A program made the position numbers and the translations under genes. Positions 10,000 to 20,151 of a stretch of DNA of 64,000 nt are shown piece after piece (position 1 is the first letter of the stretch; every line of letters begins with the position of its first letter). Under the pieces are notes generated by a model, which saw nothing but the letters and a program-made list of their open reading frames with translations, had not been told where the DNA came from and did no database searches. This DNA comes from Elephas maximus indicus (taxonomy: Eukaryota; Chordata; Mammalia; Proboscidea; Elephantidae): assembly GCF_024166365.1 (NCBI RefSeq), contig NC_064839.1, positions 15,982,878 through 16,046,877 of the forward strand. Direction: 5' to 3'.

Positions 10000-10800
10000 T
10001 ACCAATTCTGACACCAGCCGTCCCTCCCATGGCTCTTTCCACTTCTTTTCTGGGTTCGATAATCCATTGCAATGGCCACATGGAACTCATAAGCTATACT
10101 TACAATTAAGTGGTTTATTAAGGAAGTAACAGAGAACCACATGGGATCAAGATCAACAGGCTACACTCAGGGCCAGGATCAGGAAGCACGTAAGCAAAGT
10201 CTCCCTTCTTCAGTGCAGAACAGTTCTCTCAGCTCCTCTCGGTTGTGCAGGCCTCCTCTTGGCTCCTGATGACAGGCTCCTCTCAGCCCCCTGAGGACAG
10301 GCTCCTCTCAGCCCCCTGAGGACAGGCTCCTCTCGGCCCCCTGAGGACAGGCTCCTCTCGGCCCCCTGAGGACAGGCCTCCTCTTGGCCCCCTGAGGAAA
10401 AGCTTCTTCTGGCCCTGCCATCTGTCACGGCCAAGCTCAGCCGCTGGAGCCCTTCTAGGCCTCTACTGTCTTCAGTATAACAGCTCTTCTTTTGTTACAG
10501 TTCTTTTAGGAGGTTCCTTGCCTCCTCTCTCTCTGCTTCTTCTTTCTTCCCTCTGCTTCTTTCTGGTGCTCTTCCTGCTTCTTTCTGTCTCTGAAACCTC
10601 TGTGGGTCTGGCTGCATATACACACAACTCCTTGTGAATTTCAGGGCATGGCTTCTCCCAGTGGGGCCACAAACTGATCAATCCCCTCTCCGTAGTCCAC
10701 AGACATTTCACTGGCATACTAGGCTAAAGTCACCTCATTTGCATAGTCTATCGACCAGTCCCTGCAAGGTGCATACCAATCATAGGGCAGGCTGCTGCCC
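10000..10800 (-). mobile_element. Possible LTR of an endogenous retrovirus with primer-binding-site-like end
   Basis: On the minus strand, in order, there is an octamer ATGCAAAT (10737-10744), a TATA-like 'gtatatgc' (about 10614-10621), a polyadenylation signal AATAAA (10114-10119), and then TGGTGTCAGAATTGG (10002-10016). The last resembles the tRNA-Leu-type primer binding site reported for ERVL elements (from memory). The order U3, TATA, AATAAA, primer site is what an LTR should show. The ends TG and CA are not clear, and no gag or pol follows. It contains the 25-bp minisatellite. The assignment is inference. Confidence 0.35.
10250..10410. repeat. 25-bp minisatellite, about six copies
   Basis: A unit of 25 bp beginning 'ggctcctctcagccccctga' repeats at 10275, 10300, 10325, 10350 and, after a one-base slip, about 10376, with weaker copies at both edges. 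Inner copies differ only at an A/G site. The array is GC-rich against an AT-rich background and lies in the LTR-like block. The repeated peptides it can encode on the minus strand are a by-product of the array. Confidence 0.92.
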
Positions 10801-11250
10801 AGAACCAGACAACAACTATCAAAACCAAGTTGTTTACAGCTTACCCAGGAAATATCAATCAACCTGGACAAAGGTAACAAATCCTCTGGGGTAGAAAACC
10901 TCAGGGTTTAGGGGAAAAATCTCTCAAGCTGTTTTTCTAGAACCAAGGCAAAAGGCCCCAAGAAGGAACTCATTTGACCGCAGCTGTTTAGAAGTTTTTG
11001 TGAACATTTTGCCATGCCATGACTACATCTTGTATTTGGGGACTTATATATAACGCATAAGTAACAAAATGACATATTTTAGTTGGCATGTCTTGTTTCT
11101 AGGCGACCGAGTTTACTGGAATATCTTGAAGATCCCACCAGCAGGGAACAGGAACCCTAAAGGAAGCAAAGATAATGGCATTCATTTGAGCTGATCTCTG
11201 TAACCTAATCCAAGGAAAACTTTAATAACTAGACAGCCCTGTTTGTTACT
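10801..11250. other. Unassigned, possibly the outer part of the LTR-like block
   Basis: There is no clear repeat landmark or open frame. It may hold the 5' (U3) part of the minus-strand LTR candidate, but I cannot locate its boundary. Confidence 0.3.
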
Positions 11251-11462
11251 GAGGAGCCCTGGTAGTGCAGTGGTTAAGCATTCCGCTGCTGACCAAAAAG
11301 TTGGCGGTTCAAACCCACCAGCTGCTCCATGGGAGAAAGATGTGGCAGTTCTTTTCTATAAAGATTACAGCCTTGGAAACCCTATGGGGCAGTTCTACGC
11401 TGTCCTATAGGGCCTCTGGGAGTCAGAATCAACTCGGTGGCAGTGGGTTTTGTTTGTTTTTA
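11251..11462 (+). mobile_element. AfroSINE, long form
   Basis: The head 'ggagccctggtagtgcagtg' is followed by 'ggcggttcaaacccaccagc', then a middle block of about 50 bp ('gaaagatgtggcagttcttt' to 'aagattacagccttgg') that most other copies here lack, then 'gggagtcagaatcaactcgg' and a T-rich end. The long form is probably closer to the ancestral SINE, and short copies would be deletion derivatives. Confidence 0.88.
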
Positions 11463-11630
11463 AGCCCTGTTATTAGATGATTTGGGACTGGTTTTACTCT
11501 TGCAAATAACTGAATGGAGTTTCACATATCTTTTCAAAATGAAGGATGTGAAATGGCAACATTGCCTCGAAGTGCGGGCTCTCACAGAAGTGAATGTAGT
11601 TAAAATATTGATGACAAGGTTGCATATGCC

Positions 11631-11796
11631 TAAACCCAAAAACCCACTGCTGTAAAGTCGATTCCGACTCATAGCGACCCTATAGGACAGAGTAGAACTG
11701 TCCCATAGAGTTTTCAAGGAAAGCCTGGTGGGTTCAAACTGCTGACCTTTTGGTTAGTAGCCGAACTCCTAACCACAACACCAGCAGGGTGTCCTT
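11631..11796 (-). mobile_element. AfroSINE
   Basis: On the plus strand it starts with the reversed tail 'aaacccactgctgtaaagtc' and ends with the reversed head 'ccaacaccagcagggtgtcc'-like sequence. It is a nearly complete short-form copy. Confidence 0.86.
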
Positions 11797-12110
11797 TTAA
11801 CGGCAGGCAAAGAGATACATTTCCCACCAAAATCTAATGCCACTGCCATCAACAACCCCACGGAGGCTCAGCCACCTAAAATGGAAATGAAAATATAATG
11901 TATGGAAATATTCTCTTAGAAAAATTCCTTAAGGCTTCACATGTATTAATGTATTAGTTTGCAAACATTAAGATCAAAGCCAGGGCAACAAATACATCCT
12001 AAAAAGTTTTTCGTCAGATTTTTATTAACGATATATAAGTAGCACGGCATAAAAAATTAATAGACTCAAGCCTTGAAATGTCAAACCCAATGATCTCTAG
12101 CCACGCTCAC

Positions 12111-12166
12111 CTCCTTGCTTTTTGTTTCACTCTTGCTGGCTCTGGGTCTTCTTGCCTTGAGCAACT
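12111..12166 (-). other. Exon-like segment (56 bp), unproven
   Basis: On the minus strand a long C/T run ends in 'aaccatgtag', followed by 56 bases and then the donor GTGAGC after GGAG. One frame reads LLKARRPRASKSETKSKE and another is also open. The signals are seen directly and the acceptor tract is strong. No protein is recognised. RNA evidence would be needed to call it an exon. Confidence 0.25.
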
Positions 12167-12451
12167 CTACATGGTTAAAAAAAAAGGGGGGGGGGAAGGT
12201 TAACAGATGGTTTAAGAGCCCCTCATCTGCTGGAGTTAGAAAATAGCAGAGGAAGGAGAATAGGATTTGAGGTGTCAAAAACACGAGGCCTAAATTCATA
12301 GATGTGTAATTTCAAGCCTGTAGGCTTACCCAATAAACTGCTAAATATTCAGGTTGAAATAAAATCTACTGTAGGTTTAAAAAAATCAACCCAATACTTA
12401 TATTATTGTTAACTCGAGTTTAAAAATAAGTTTCTATTGTTTCTTAAATAT

Positions 12452-12563
12452 TTAAAAGGGTGTACGCTGAGTCCTTCCACACTCATTAGACCTTCTGTAT
12501 GATTTTATGCTCCCAAATCTTTTATTTCCTTGAAGCCCAACTAATCTGATAGAGAAGCAGCCA
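12452..12563 (-). other. Exon-like segment with stop (possible terminal coding part), unproven
   Basis: The minus strand shows 'tttttctctgctttatag' and then an open frame to TAA at 12452-12454. The frame left open by the segment at 12725-12787 (ending in a split codon TG) joins in phase with this one. That phase match has a one-in-three chance of being accidental. The peptide is not recognised. Confidence 0.17.
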
Positions 12564-12724
12564 CTATAAAGCAGAGAAAAAAATCTGCGTATTACACATT
12601 TTCCACTTCCTGGATCCCAAAATATTCTGTGGTACAAAACTTTCAGTCCCCAAATCTCTCGGATAATGAAATCAGTCCTTAATTGCTAACAGATCTTTGC
12701 ACAATGTCTATCACAGAAACGTAC

Positions 12725-12787
12725 CAGCGACATGACACAGGACTCCTTCCTTCCATGATGTTAAGCATGTGCTGGCATACTACAGAG
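12725..12787 (-). other. Exon-like segment (63 bp), unproven
   Basis: On the minus strand 'tattttcttcttcacatag' is a strong acceptor and GTACGT follows the segment as donor. Of three frames only one is open (SVVCQHMLNIMEGRSPVSCR). The length is a multiple of three, so skipping it would keep frame. No family is recognised. Confidence 0.25.
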
Positions 12788-13189
12788 CTATGTGAAGAAG
12801 AAAATAAAAATTTAAAATATTTGACTTGAAATCCCCAAAGAAAACTTTTGCCTGTTTCTAATCTACACTTATTAGGAACATATTTTAAACAGACAAAAGG
12901 GAAAGTGACCACACTACAGCCAAAATGCATCTATTTAAACAGAGAACAATGGCAACCCACCATCAGGAGAACCCTAATTTGGGCAGTGACACCAATGAGA
13001 TGAGAGAGGAGACAGCTTCACTGTTGCAAAAAATGAGCCTGCTGGAGCTGGACCAATGGGGGCTCCCACCTCTGCCTAGAGAGGAGCTCTGACCAGCCCC
13101 AAGACTGCTACCAGCAGCCACCTCTCCCCACCAAGCACACGGCTGCTCCACGGCAGCTTCTGACATAGACGCTGTCTACACAGACTAAC

Positions 13190-13690
13190 TGTTATGAATT
13201 GGATTGTGTACCTCCCAAAAACGTGTCAAATTGGCTAGGCCATGATTCCCAGTACTGTGTGGTTGTCCTTCATTTTGTGATCTAATGTAATTTTCCTATG
13301 TGTTGTAAATCCTAACCTCTATAATGTTAATGAGGCAGGACACAATCTACAGGATTAGGTTATTTCTTTGAGTTAATCTCTTTTGAGACATAAAAGAAAG
13401 AAGTGAGCAGAGCACACAGGTACCTCATTATCACCAAGCAAGAAGAGCCAGGAGTGGAGTGTGTCATTTGGACCTGGGGTGTCTGTGCTGAGAAGCTCCT
13501 AGAGCAGGGGAAGATTGATGACGAGGCCCTTCCCCCAGAGCTCAGAGACACAAAGCCTTTCCCTGAAGCTGGCACCCTGCATTCAGACTTCTAGGCTCCT
13601 AGATTGTGAGAGATTAAATTTCTGTTTGTTAAAACCATCCACTTGTGGTATTTCTGTTATAGCAGCACCAGATTATCTTTGGATAGTCTG
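13190..13690 (+). mobile_element. MaLR-type solo LTR (MLT1-like)
   Basis: It begins TGTTATGAATTGGATTGTG, passes 'ttggctaggccatgattccc' and 'gagcaggggaagattgatga', and nears its end with 'ttctgttatagcagcaccag'. These features match the LTRs at 22773 and 37582 along their length. The left flank is CTAAC and a weak match CTAGA follows TGCA at about 13692, so the right edge is uncertain. No internal region is present. Confidence 0.77.
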
Positions 13691-14084
13691 CACTAGATTC
13701 TCCCAGCTACAAGATCTGCTAATATGTCTCATCATTCCTTCCTCCTATATTATCACCAAAACCTCCTTGCTTTGCTATCTGAAACTGGTAGGAAGAAGAA
13801 TAAAAAGAAAAGGGAAGAATCAGGAGGAGAAACAAATGAAAGCAAAACAAAATTGTGCAGAAAAAAACAATAATTCTAGTTTTTTTGGTGTGAGGAACTG
13901 GGTGAATGGTGCTGTTATTTCCTGAGATGGGAAAAATCAGAGAAGTGTAGCAGGTAACTCAAGAGTTTTGGGGCACAGGAAACTTGCTATCTCAATTAGA
14001 GGGCCATGTGAAAATGTCAAGGAGGTGGTTTCCTGTCAGAAACTCAGGAAAGAGATCCTGGCTGGAGGTAAAACATCCACAACA
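13691..14084. other. Unassigned sequence
   Basis: I see no repeat landmark. The open stretch at 13515-13925 on the plus strand is mostly LTR sequence and is not a gene. Confidence 0.35.
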
Positions 14085-14127
14085 GAATGAAACACTGCCC
14101 AGTCCTGCACCATCCTCACAATCATTG
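14085..14127 (-). mobile_element. RTE fragment left of an L1 insertion
   Basis: The stretch 'aacagaatgaaacactgccc' to 'cacaatcattgat' is antisense RTE near its 3' end. The RTE consensus continues without a gap at 16557 ('caatgatatgcttgagccc'). The L1 between is therefore an insertion. The last 45 or so bases of the RTE tail are missing on the left. Confidence 0.8.
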
Positions 14128-14281
14128 ATATGGGAAGCAGGGCCAAGATGGCAGAGTAGTCAGATGCTCCTGGTGGTCCCTCTTATAACAAAGATCTGAA
14201 AAAACAAGTCAATCTATTATATATATGACAAGCTAGGAAACCTGAACATCAAAAGCAAAGTTAAAAAATTGGACTGAGTGG

Positions 14282-14328
14282 CAGGGGGAGGGAGAGATGG
14301 TACGGAAGCAGCGAGGAGTGGCTGGACC
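14282..14328 (+). repeat. Source-like copy of a 47-bp patch in the L1 5' UTR
   Basis: This 47-bp stretch, containing 'gaagcagcgaggagtgg', recurs at 16050-16096 with four mismatches. It is in the expected place for the 5' UTR, whereas the second copy is not. Confidence 0.85.
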
Positions 14329-15846
14329 TGACTTGGTGGGAACCGGCACCCCTCATCCCCTATCCCCTGGCACCCCATCCCCTGTCCACGGTCATGCCAG
14401 GGCTGGCAGTAGCATTCAGGACATGGTTACTTCAGCGAAAGAAGATGACCGAAGTGGCACAGCCTCAATCCCCTGTGCAACCATGGCAAGACCGGCAGTA
14501 GCATTCGGAGCAGAGTGTCCATAGCCACAGAGAACCAGTGGCACAGAATCTTCTCATGCCTCTGATCAGCAAAAAACAGCACTCTCAGCACAAGATAAGT
14601 GATTTCATTTCATATACCACATGGATCTAAAAGCTCCCCTGTTGAAACAACTCTCTCCCATCTATATGATCCCTCCTCCCTCTGCCCCAAGCCGGCTTCA
14701 GTCTGTTTCCCTGGGCCTGAGATAGGCTCTGCTGTGCACCCGGAGCCATTCTCCCAGCCTTGGAGGAGGAACAACTTAACAAATGGGGGAAAAATAATCT
14801 GCCGGCTCCTCTAAACAGGGAACTTAGAGCAGAAGTGGCTCCTGTCCAGGCACAAGCAGTCCACAGACTTTGAATGCTTTTCACTACCTCATGGACCCAT
14901 GTGGCCCCATTTCAGCAGCTAGGCTCTTGTTGTTATCTTGCAAGGGTGTATGTGCCTGAGGTCTGACTTTAACTGTTTCAGCTGTGTAGCAGAGAGGCAG
15001 GTTTTTGACGTTTGACGCTGCTCTGCCTATGAAGCAGGGTCCTCACCTGTCCACATCAGGGGCCTAGGGACTGGTGGCTCCACCCATGCCACATAGCCAC
15101 CCAAGACAGGGGTCCAAGTGGTGCCTCCCAGTCCTCACAGTTAAAAGCACTGGGTGCCTACGGTAAGGCAGCAGAGCCCACCCACCTGTGCTCTCTAGAG
15201 AACAGGGATGTGCCTTCCTCACAGACACTCAGGGGAAGGTTGTCAGCCCGCTGCCTTGCTCAGAGTGTAACCCCCTGCTGCAACCAGAAACCTGTGCAGA
15301 TACCAATCACCGCTGCTCCTCTAAGAACGTAGGTGAGAGACTGTACCACACACTTGGTGACTGACCACCTGGACACCTGAGCTGAATCCATACAAGAATA
15401 CTGAATGGACTCCTAGGCTCATATAGCTGGTAACAGCTCTAGCCATCTGATGACAAGACATGAGAGCTTCAAAGCCTCCAAAATCAGGTTAGTTCACTCA
15501 AGTAGCCTATTTGGGTATATGAAAACAAAACAAAGCAAGAAGCTAGGACACAGTAAACAAACATAAAATAAATTAATACAATAAATTATAGATGGCTCAG
15601 AGGAAACAGTTGATATGAAATCACATAAAGAAGCAGACCATGATCACTTCAACAAACTCCCAAAACAAAGAAACAAGGAATCTTCTGGATGAAGATACAT
15701 TCCTGGAATTACCAGATGTAGAACACAAAAGATTAATACACAGAACTCTTCAAAAGATCAGGAAGGAGATCAGACAAAATGCAAAACAAGCCAAGGAACA
15801 CAAAAATAAGGCAGTCAAGGAAATTAAGAAGGTTATTCAAGACGAT

Positions 15847-16049
15847 TGTCTTAGTTATCTAATGCTGCTATAACAGAAATACCACAAGTGGATGGCTTTA
15901 ACAAAGAAAAATTTATTTTCTAACATTAAAGTAGGCTAAAAGTTCAAATTCAGGGTGTCATCTCCAGGGGAAGGCCTTTTCTCTCTGTTGGCCTTCTCAT
16001 CAATGTTCCCCCAGACTAGGAGCTTCTTTGAGCAGGAACCCCCCCACCC
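15847..16049 (-). mobile_element. MaLR-type LTR fragment inside L1 ORF1
   Basis: On the plus strand 'tgtcttagttatctaatgct' to 'tctttgagcaggaacc' matches the first 210 bp of the reversed LTR at 37582-38103. The other 300 bp (the LTR's 5' part) are missing and are replaced by the 47-bp patch. ORF1 text resumes just beyond, so the LTR was inserted into the L1 and later lost one end. Confidence 0.75.
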
Positions 16050-16096
16050 CAGGGGGATGGAGAGATGGTGTGGAAGCAGCGAGGAGTGGGTGGACC
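16050..16096 (+). repeat. Ectopic copy of the L1 5' UTR patch
   Basis: It matches 14282-14328 at 43 of 47 positions by my count and lies exactly at the broken LTR end. The following bases ('aaagggcacaaggaatccta') are L1 ORF1. The patch looks templated from 1.77 kb upstream in the same element. Confidence 0.83.
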
Positions 16097-16556
16097 AAAG
16101 GGCACAAGGAATCCTATATCCAGCAAAACTGCCTCTCAAATATGAAGGTGAAATTAGGACATTTCCAGATAAACAGAAGTTTGGGAATTTCCAAAAACCA
16201 AACCAAAACCACAAGAAATACTAAAGGGAGACCTCTGGTTAGAAAAACAATAACATCAGATAACAACCCAAAACTAGAATACAGAACAGAGAAACCAGAT
16301 ATCAACCCTGATAGAGAAATCACAAAAATAAATCAAGATTAAAAAAAAAAAAAAGGTAAAAACAGAGAAACACAGATGTCATTCTGTAAAAGATGATAAC
16401 ATTAAATCAATAAAGAAGGACTAAATAATGTAGTCATAGATCTTTCATATGGAAAGGAAGTCAAGGCAATATATGGAGATAAAAGTTTGGTTTAAACTTA
16501 GAAAAAGGGCAATAATAAGGAAACCACAAAGGAGACTCACATCAAAATAAAATACT

Positions 16557-17035
16557 ATCAATGATATGCTTGAGCCCATTGTTTCAGCCACTGAGTCAAT
16601 CCATCCCCTCAAGGGTCTTCCTCTTTTTCGCTGACCCTCTACTTTACCAAGCATGATGTCCTTCTATAGGGACTGATTCCTCCTGATAACATGTCCAAGG
16701 TATGTGAGACAAAGTCTTGCCATCCTTGCTTCTAAGGAGCATTCTGGTTGTAATTCCTTCCAAGACAGATTTGTTCTTTCTTTTGGTAGTTCATGGTATA
16801 TTCAACATTCTTCGCCAACACCACAATTCAAAGGCATCAATTCTTCTTCAGTCTTCCTTATTTATTGTCCAGCTTTCCCATGCATATGAGTCAATTTAAA
16901 ACACCATGGCTTGGGTGAGGTGCACCTTAGTTCTCAAGGTGACATCTTTGCTTTTTAACACTTTTTTAAAGAGATCTCTTCCAGCCAATTTGCCCAATGC
17001 AATGCGTCTTTTGATTTCTTGACTGCTGCTTCCAT
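16557..17035 (-). mobile_element. RTE mosaic, part 1 (C-terminal end)
   Basis: This is antisense RTE from the C-terminal coding region ('gatgtccttctatagggact', with the reverse code of MLGKVEGQRKRGRP) up to 'gactgctgcttccatg' at 17035. There the order jumps back by about 170 bp to 'ctttcacatgcatatgatgt', which starts part 2. Confidence 0.85.
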
Positions 17036-18643
17036 GCTTTCACATGCATATGATGTGATTGAAAATACCATGGCTTGGGTCAGGCGCACCTTAGTCTTCA
17101 GGGTGACATCTTTGCTCTTCAACACTTTGAAGAGGTCCTTTGCAGCAGATTTGCCCAATGCAATGAGTCTTTTGATTTCTTGACCACTGTTTCCATGGCT
17201 ATTGATTGTGGATCCAAGTAAAATGAAATCCTTGACTTCAATCTTTTCTCTGTTTATCATGATGTTGCTCATTGGTCCAGTTGTGAGGATTTTTGTTTTC
17301 TTTATGTTGAGCTGTAATCCATACTGAAGGCTGTGGTCTTTGATCTTCATTAGTAAGTGCTTCAAGTCCTCTTCACAAGCAAGGTTGTGTCATCTGCATA
17401 ATGCAGGTTGTTAATGAGTCTTCCTCCAATCCTGATGCCCCGTTCTTCTTCATATAGTCCAGCTTCTCGGATTATTTGCTCAGCATACAGATTGAATACG
17501 TATGGTGAAAGAATACAACCCTGAAGCACACCTTTCCTGACTTTAAACCAATCAGTATCCCCTTGTTCTGTCCGAACAACTGCCTCTCGATCAATGCAAA
17601 GGTTCCTCATGAGCAAAATTAAGTGTTCTGGAATTCCCATTCTTCGCAGTGTCATCCATAGTTTGTTATGATCCACACAGTCGAATGCCTTTGCATAGTC
17701 AATAAAACGTAAACATCCCTCTGGTATTCTCTGCTTTCAGCCAGGATCCATCTGACATTAGTGATGATATCCCTGGTTCCACGTCCTCTTCTGAAACCGG
17801 CCTGAATTTTTGGCAGTTCCCTGTTGATATACTGCTGCAGCCGTTTTTGAATGATCTTCAGCAGAATTTTGCTTGCGTATGATATTAATGATATTGTTCT
17901 ATAATTTCCACATTCAGTTGGATCACCCTTCTTGGGAATAGGCATAAATATGGATCTCTTCGAGTCAGTTGGCCAGGAAGCTGTCTTCCATATTTCTTGG
18001 CGTAGACGAGTGAGCACCTCCAGCGCTGCATCTATTTGTTGAAACATCTCAATTGATATTCCATCAATTCCTGGAGCCTTGTTTTTTGCCAGTGCCTTTT
18101 TTTTTTTTTTAGTGCAGCTTGAACTTCTTCCTTCAGTACCATCGGTTCCTGATCATATGCCACCTCTTGAAATGGTTGAATATCGACTAATTCTTTTTGG
18201 TATAATGACTCTGTGTACTCCTCCCATCTTCTTTTGATGCTTCCTGCATCATTTAATATTTTCCCCATGGAATCCTTCACTATTGCAACTCGAGGCTTGA
18301 ATTTTTTCTTCAGTTCTTTCAACTTGAGAAACACAGAGCGTGTTCTTCCCTTTTGGTTTTCCATCTCCAGCTCTTTGCACATGTCATTATAATACTTTAC
18401 TTTGCCTTCTCGAGAGGCCCTTTGAAATCTTCTGTTCAGTTCTTTTACTTCATCAACTCTTCCTTTTGCTTTAGCTGCTTGATGTTTGAGAGCGAGTTTC
18501 AGAGTCTCCTCTGACATCCATCTTGGTCTTTTCTTTCTTTCCTGTCTTTTCAGTGACCTCTTGCTTTCTTCATGTATGATGTCCTTGATGTCATTCCACA
18601 ACTTGTCTGGTCTTTGGTCAGTAGTGTTCAATGCGTCAAATTG
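17036..18643 (-). mobile_element. RTE mosaic, part 2: internal RTE fragment with reverse transcriptase
   Basis: This 1.6-kb piece of antisense RTE lacks both element ends. On the minus strand it codes FDALNTTDQRPDKLWNDIKD at its start, then MFQQIDAALEVL, QAGFRRGRGTRDIITNVRW, GVLQGCILSPYVFNLYAEQI and YADDTTL near 17390. The frames are long (up to 200 codons), with frameshifts near 17365, 17660 and 18040. It overlaps in content with parts 1 and 3. It sits between them where about 0.4 kb of the host copy is missing. Confidence 0.85.
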
Positions 18644-20009
18644 AATAGGTATGGTGAAAGGATACAACCCTGATGCACACCTTTCCTGACTTTACACCAC
18701 ACAATATTCCCTTGTTCTGTTCGAACGACTGCCTCTTGATCCATGTACAGATTCCTCATGAGCACAATTAAGTGTTCTGGAATTCCCATCCTCTGCAATG
18801 TTATCCATCATTTGTTATGATCCACACAGTCAGATGGCTTAGCATAGTCAATAAAACACAGGTAAACATCTTTCTGGTATTCTCTGCTTTCAGCCAGGAT
18901 CCATCTGACATCAGCAATGGCATCCCTGGTTCCATGTCCTCTTCTAAATCTGGCTTGAATTTCTGGCAGCTCCCTTTCGATATACTGCTGCAGCTGCTTT
19001 TGAACGATCTTCAGCAAAATTTTGCTTGCATGTGATATTAATGATATTGTTCCACAATTTCCATAACCAGTTGGATCACCTTCTTGGGAATAGGCATAAA
19101 TATGGATCTCTTCCAGTTGGTTGGCCAGGTAGATATTTTCCAAATTTCTTGGCATAGACAAGTGAACACTTCGAGGGCTACATCCGTTTGTTGAAACATC
19201 TCAGTTGGTATTCCGTCAATTCCTGGAGCCTTGTTTTTCGCCAGCGCCTTCTGGGCAGCTTGAATTTCTTCCTTCAGTACCGTCAGTTCCTGATCATATG
19301 CTACCTCCTGAAACGGATGAACATCAACCAATTCTTTTTGGTACAGTGACTGTGTATTCCTTCCATCTTCTTTTGATGCTTCCTGCATCATTTAATATTT
19401 TCTCTGTAGAATCCTTCAGTATTGCAACTTGAGGCTTGAATTTTTCTTCAGTTCTTCCAGCTTGAGAAATGCTGAGCATGTTCTTCCCTTTTGGTTTTCT
19501 AACTCCAGGTCTTTGCAAATGTCATCATAATACTTTGTCTTCTCGAGCTGCCCTTTGAAATCTTCTGTTCAGGTCTTTTATTTCATCATTTCTTCCTTTT
19601 GCTTTAGCCACTTGATGTTCAAGTGCAAGTTTCAGAGTCTCTTCTGACATCCATTCAGGTCTTTTTTTTCTCTACTGTCTGTTTAATGACCTCTTGCTTT
19701 CTTCATGTATGATGTCTTTCCACAACTCATACATGGTCTTCAGTCATTAATGTTCAACACATAAATCTATTCTTGAGATGGTCTCTAAATTCAGGTGGGG
19801 TATACTCAAGGTCATACTTTGGCTCTCATAGACTTGTTCTAATTTTCTTCAGTTTCAGCTTGAACTTCCATATGAGTAATTGATGATCTGATCTGCAGTC
19901 AGCCCGTGGCCTTGTTCTGACTGATTATATTGAGCTTTTCCATCGTCCCTTTCCAAATATGTAGTTGATCTGATTCCTGCATATTCCATCTGGTGAGGTC
20001 CATGTGTGG
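18644..20009 (-). mobile_element. RTE mosaic, part 3 (reverse transcriptase and upstream)
   Basis: It starts at 'ttgaataggtatggtgaaag' (reverse of the LSPYLF region), runs through the reverse transcriptase fingers (NKAPGIDGIPTEMFQQTD on the minus strand near 19205) and ends in the endonuclease region at about 20009 ('ggtgaggtccatgtgtgg'). The 5' end is missing. It is more decayed than part 2 by eye, with more frame breaks. Confidence 0.85.
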
Positions 20010-20151
20010 AGTGGGAGGGGCAAGAAAGTTGGGAGCATTTTAAGGAGAGAGAATAGTTATAGATCACATGCACATGTTGTTAGTTGCCATTGAGTCAATT
20101 CTGACTCATAGCAACTGCATGTGGCACAGTAGAAATACTCCATAGGGTTTT

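Larger units (their letters stand above)
11797..13189. other. Mostly unassigned unique sequence with exon-like segments
   Basis: No repeat family is recognised over 1.4 kb. Three minus-strand segments look like exons and are listed on their own (12111-12166, 12452-12563, 12725-12787). A nine- or ten-base G run lies at about 12186. The right end, 12963-13166, has no features that I recognise. Confidence 0.4.
14128..16556 (+). mobile_element. L1 with 5' UTR and ORF1 but no ORF2
   Basis: The element opens with an L1-like 5' end ('ggccaagatggcagagtag'), has about 1.4 kb of GC-richer 5' UTR, then decayed ORF1 text (15480-15846 and 16100-16340), and ends in the ORF1-ORF2 spacer at 'catcaaaataaaa' without ORF2. 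The RTE on either side is interrupted at the same spot, with short matching flanks (ATTGATATG and AATGATATG). It may be a HAL1-like or prematurely ended L1 transcript copy. An LTR fragment (15847-16049) and a duplicated patch (16050-16096) break ORF1. Confidence 0.68.

Noticed and set aside
10250-10410. CRISPR-like array of 25-bp repeats
   Set aside because: Units are directly adjacent without spacers, in a mammalian genome; it is a minisatellite.
10210-10434. Minus-strand open frame with repeated ACPQGAERSLSSG-like text
   Set aside because: It is the translation of the 25-bp minisatellite; the unit length fixes the repeating peptides and there is no gene context.
13360-13594. Open frames on both strands within 13360-13594
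   Set aside because: They lie within the MaLR-type LTR and recur in its other copies.
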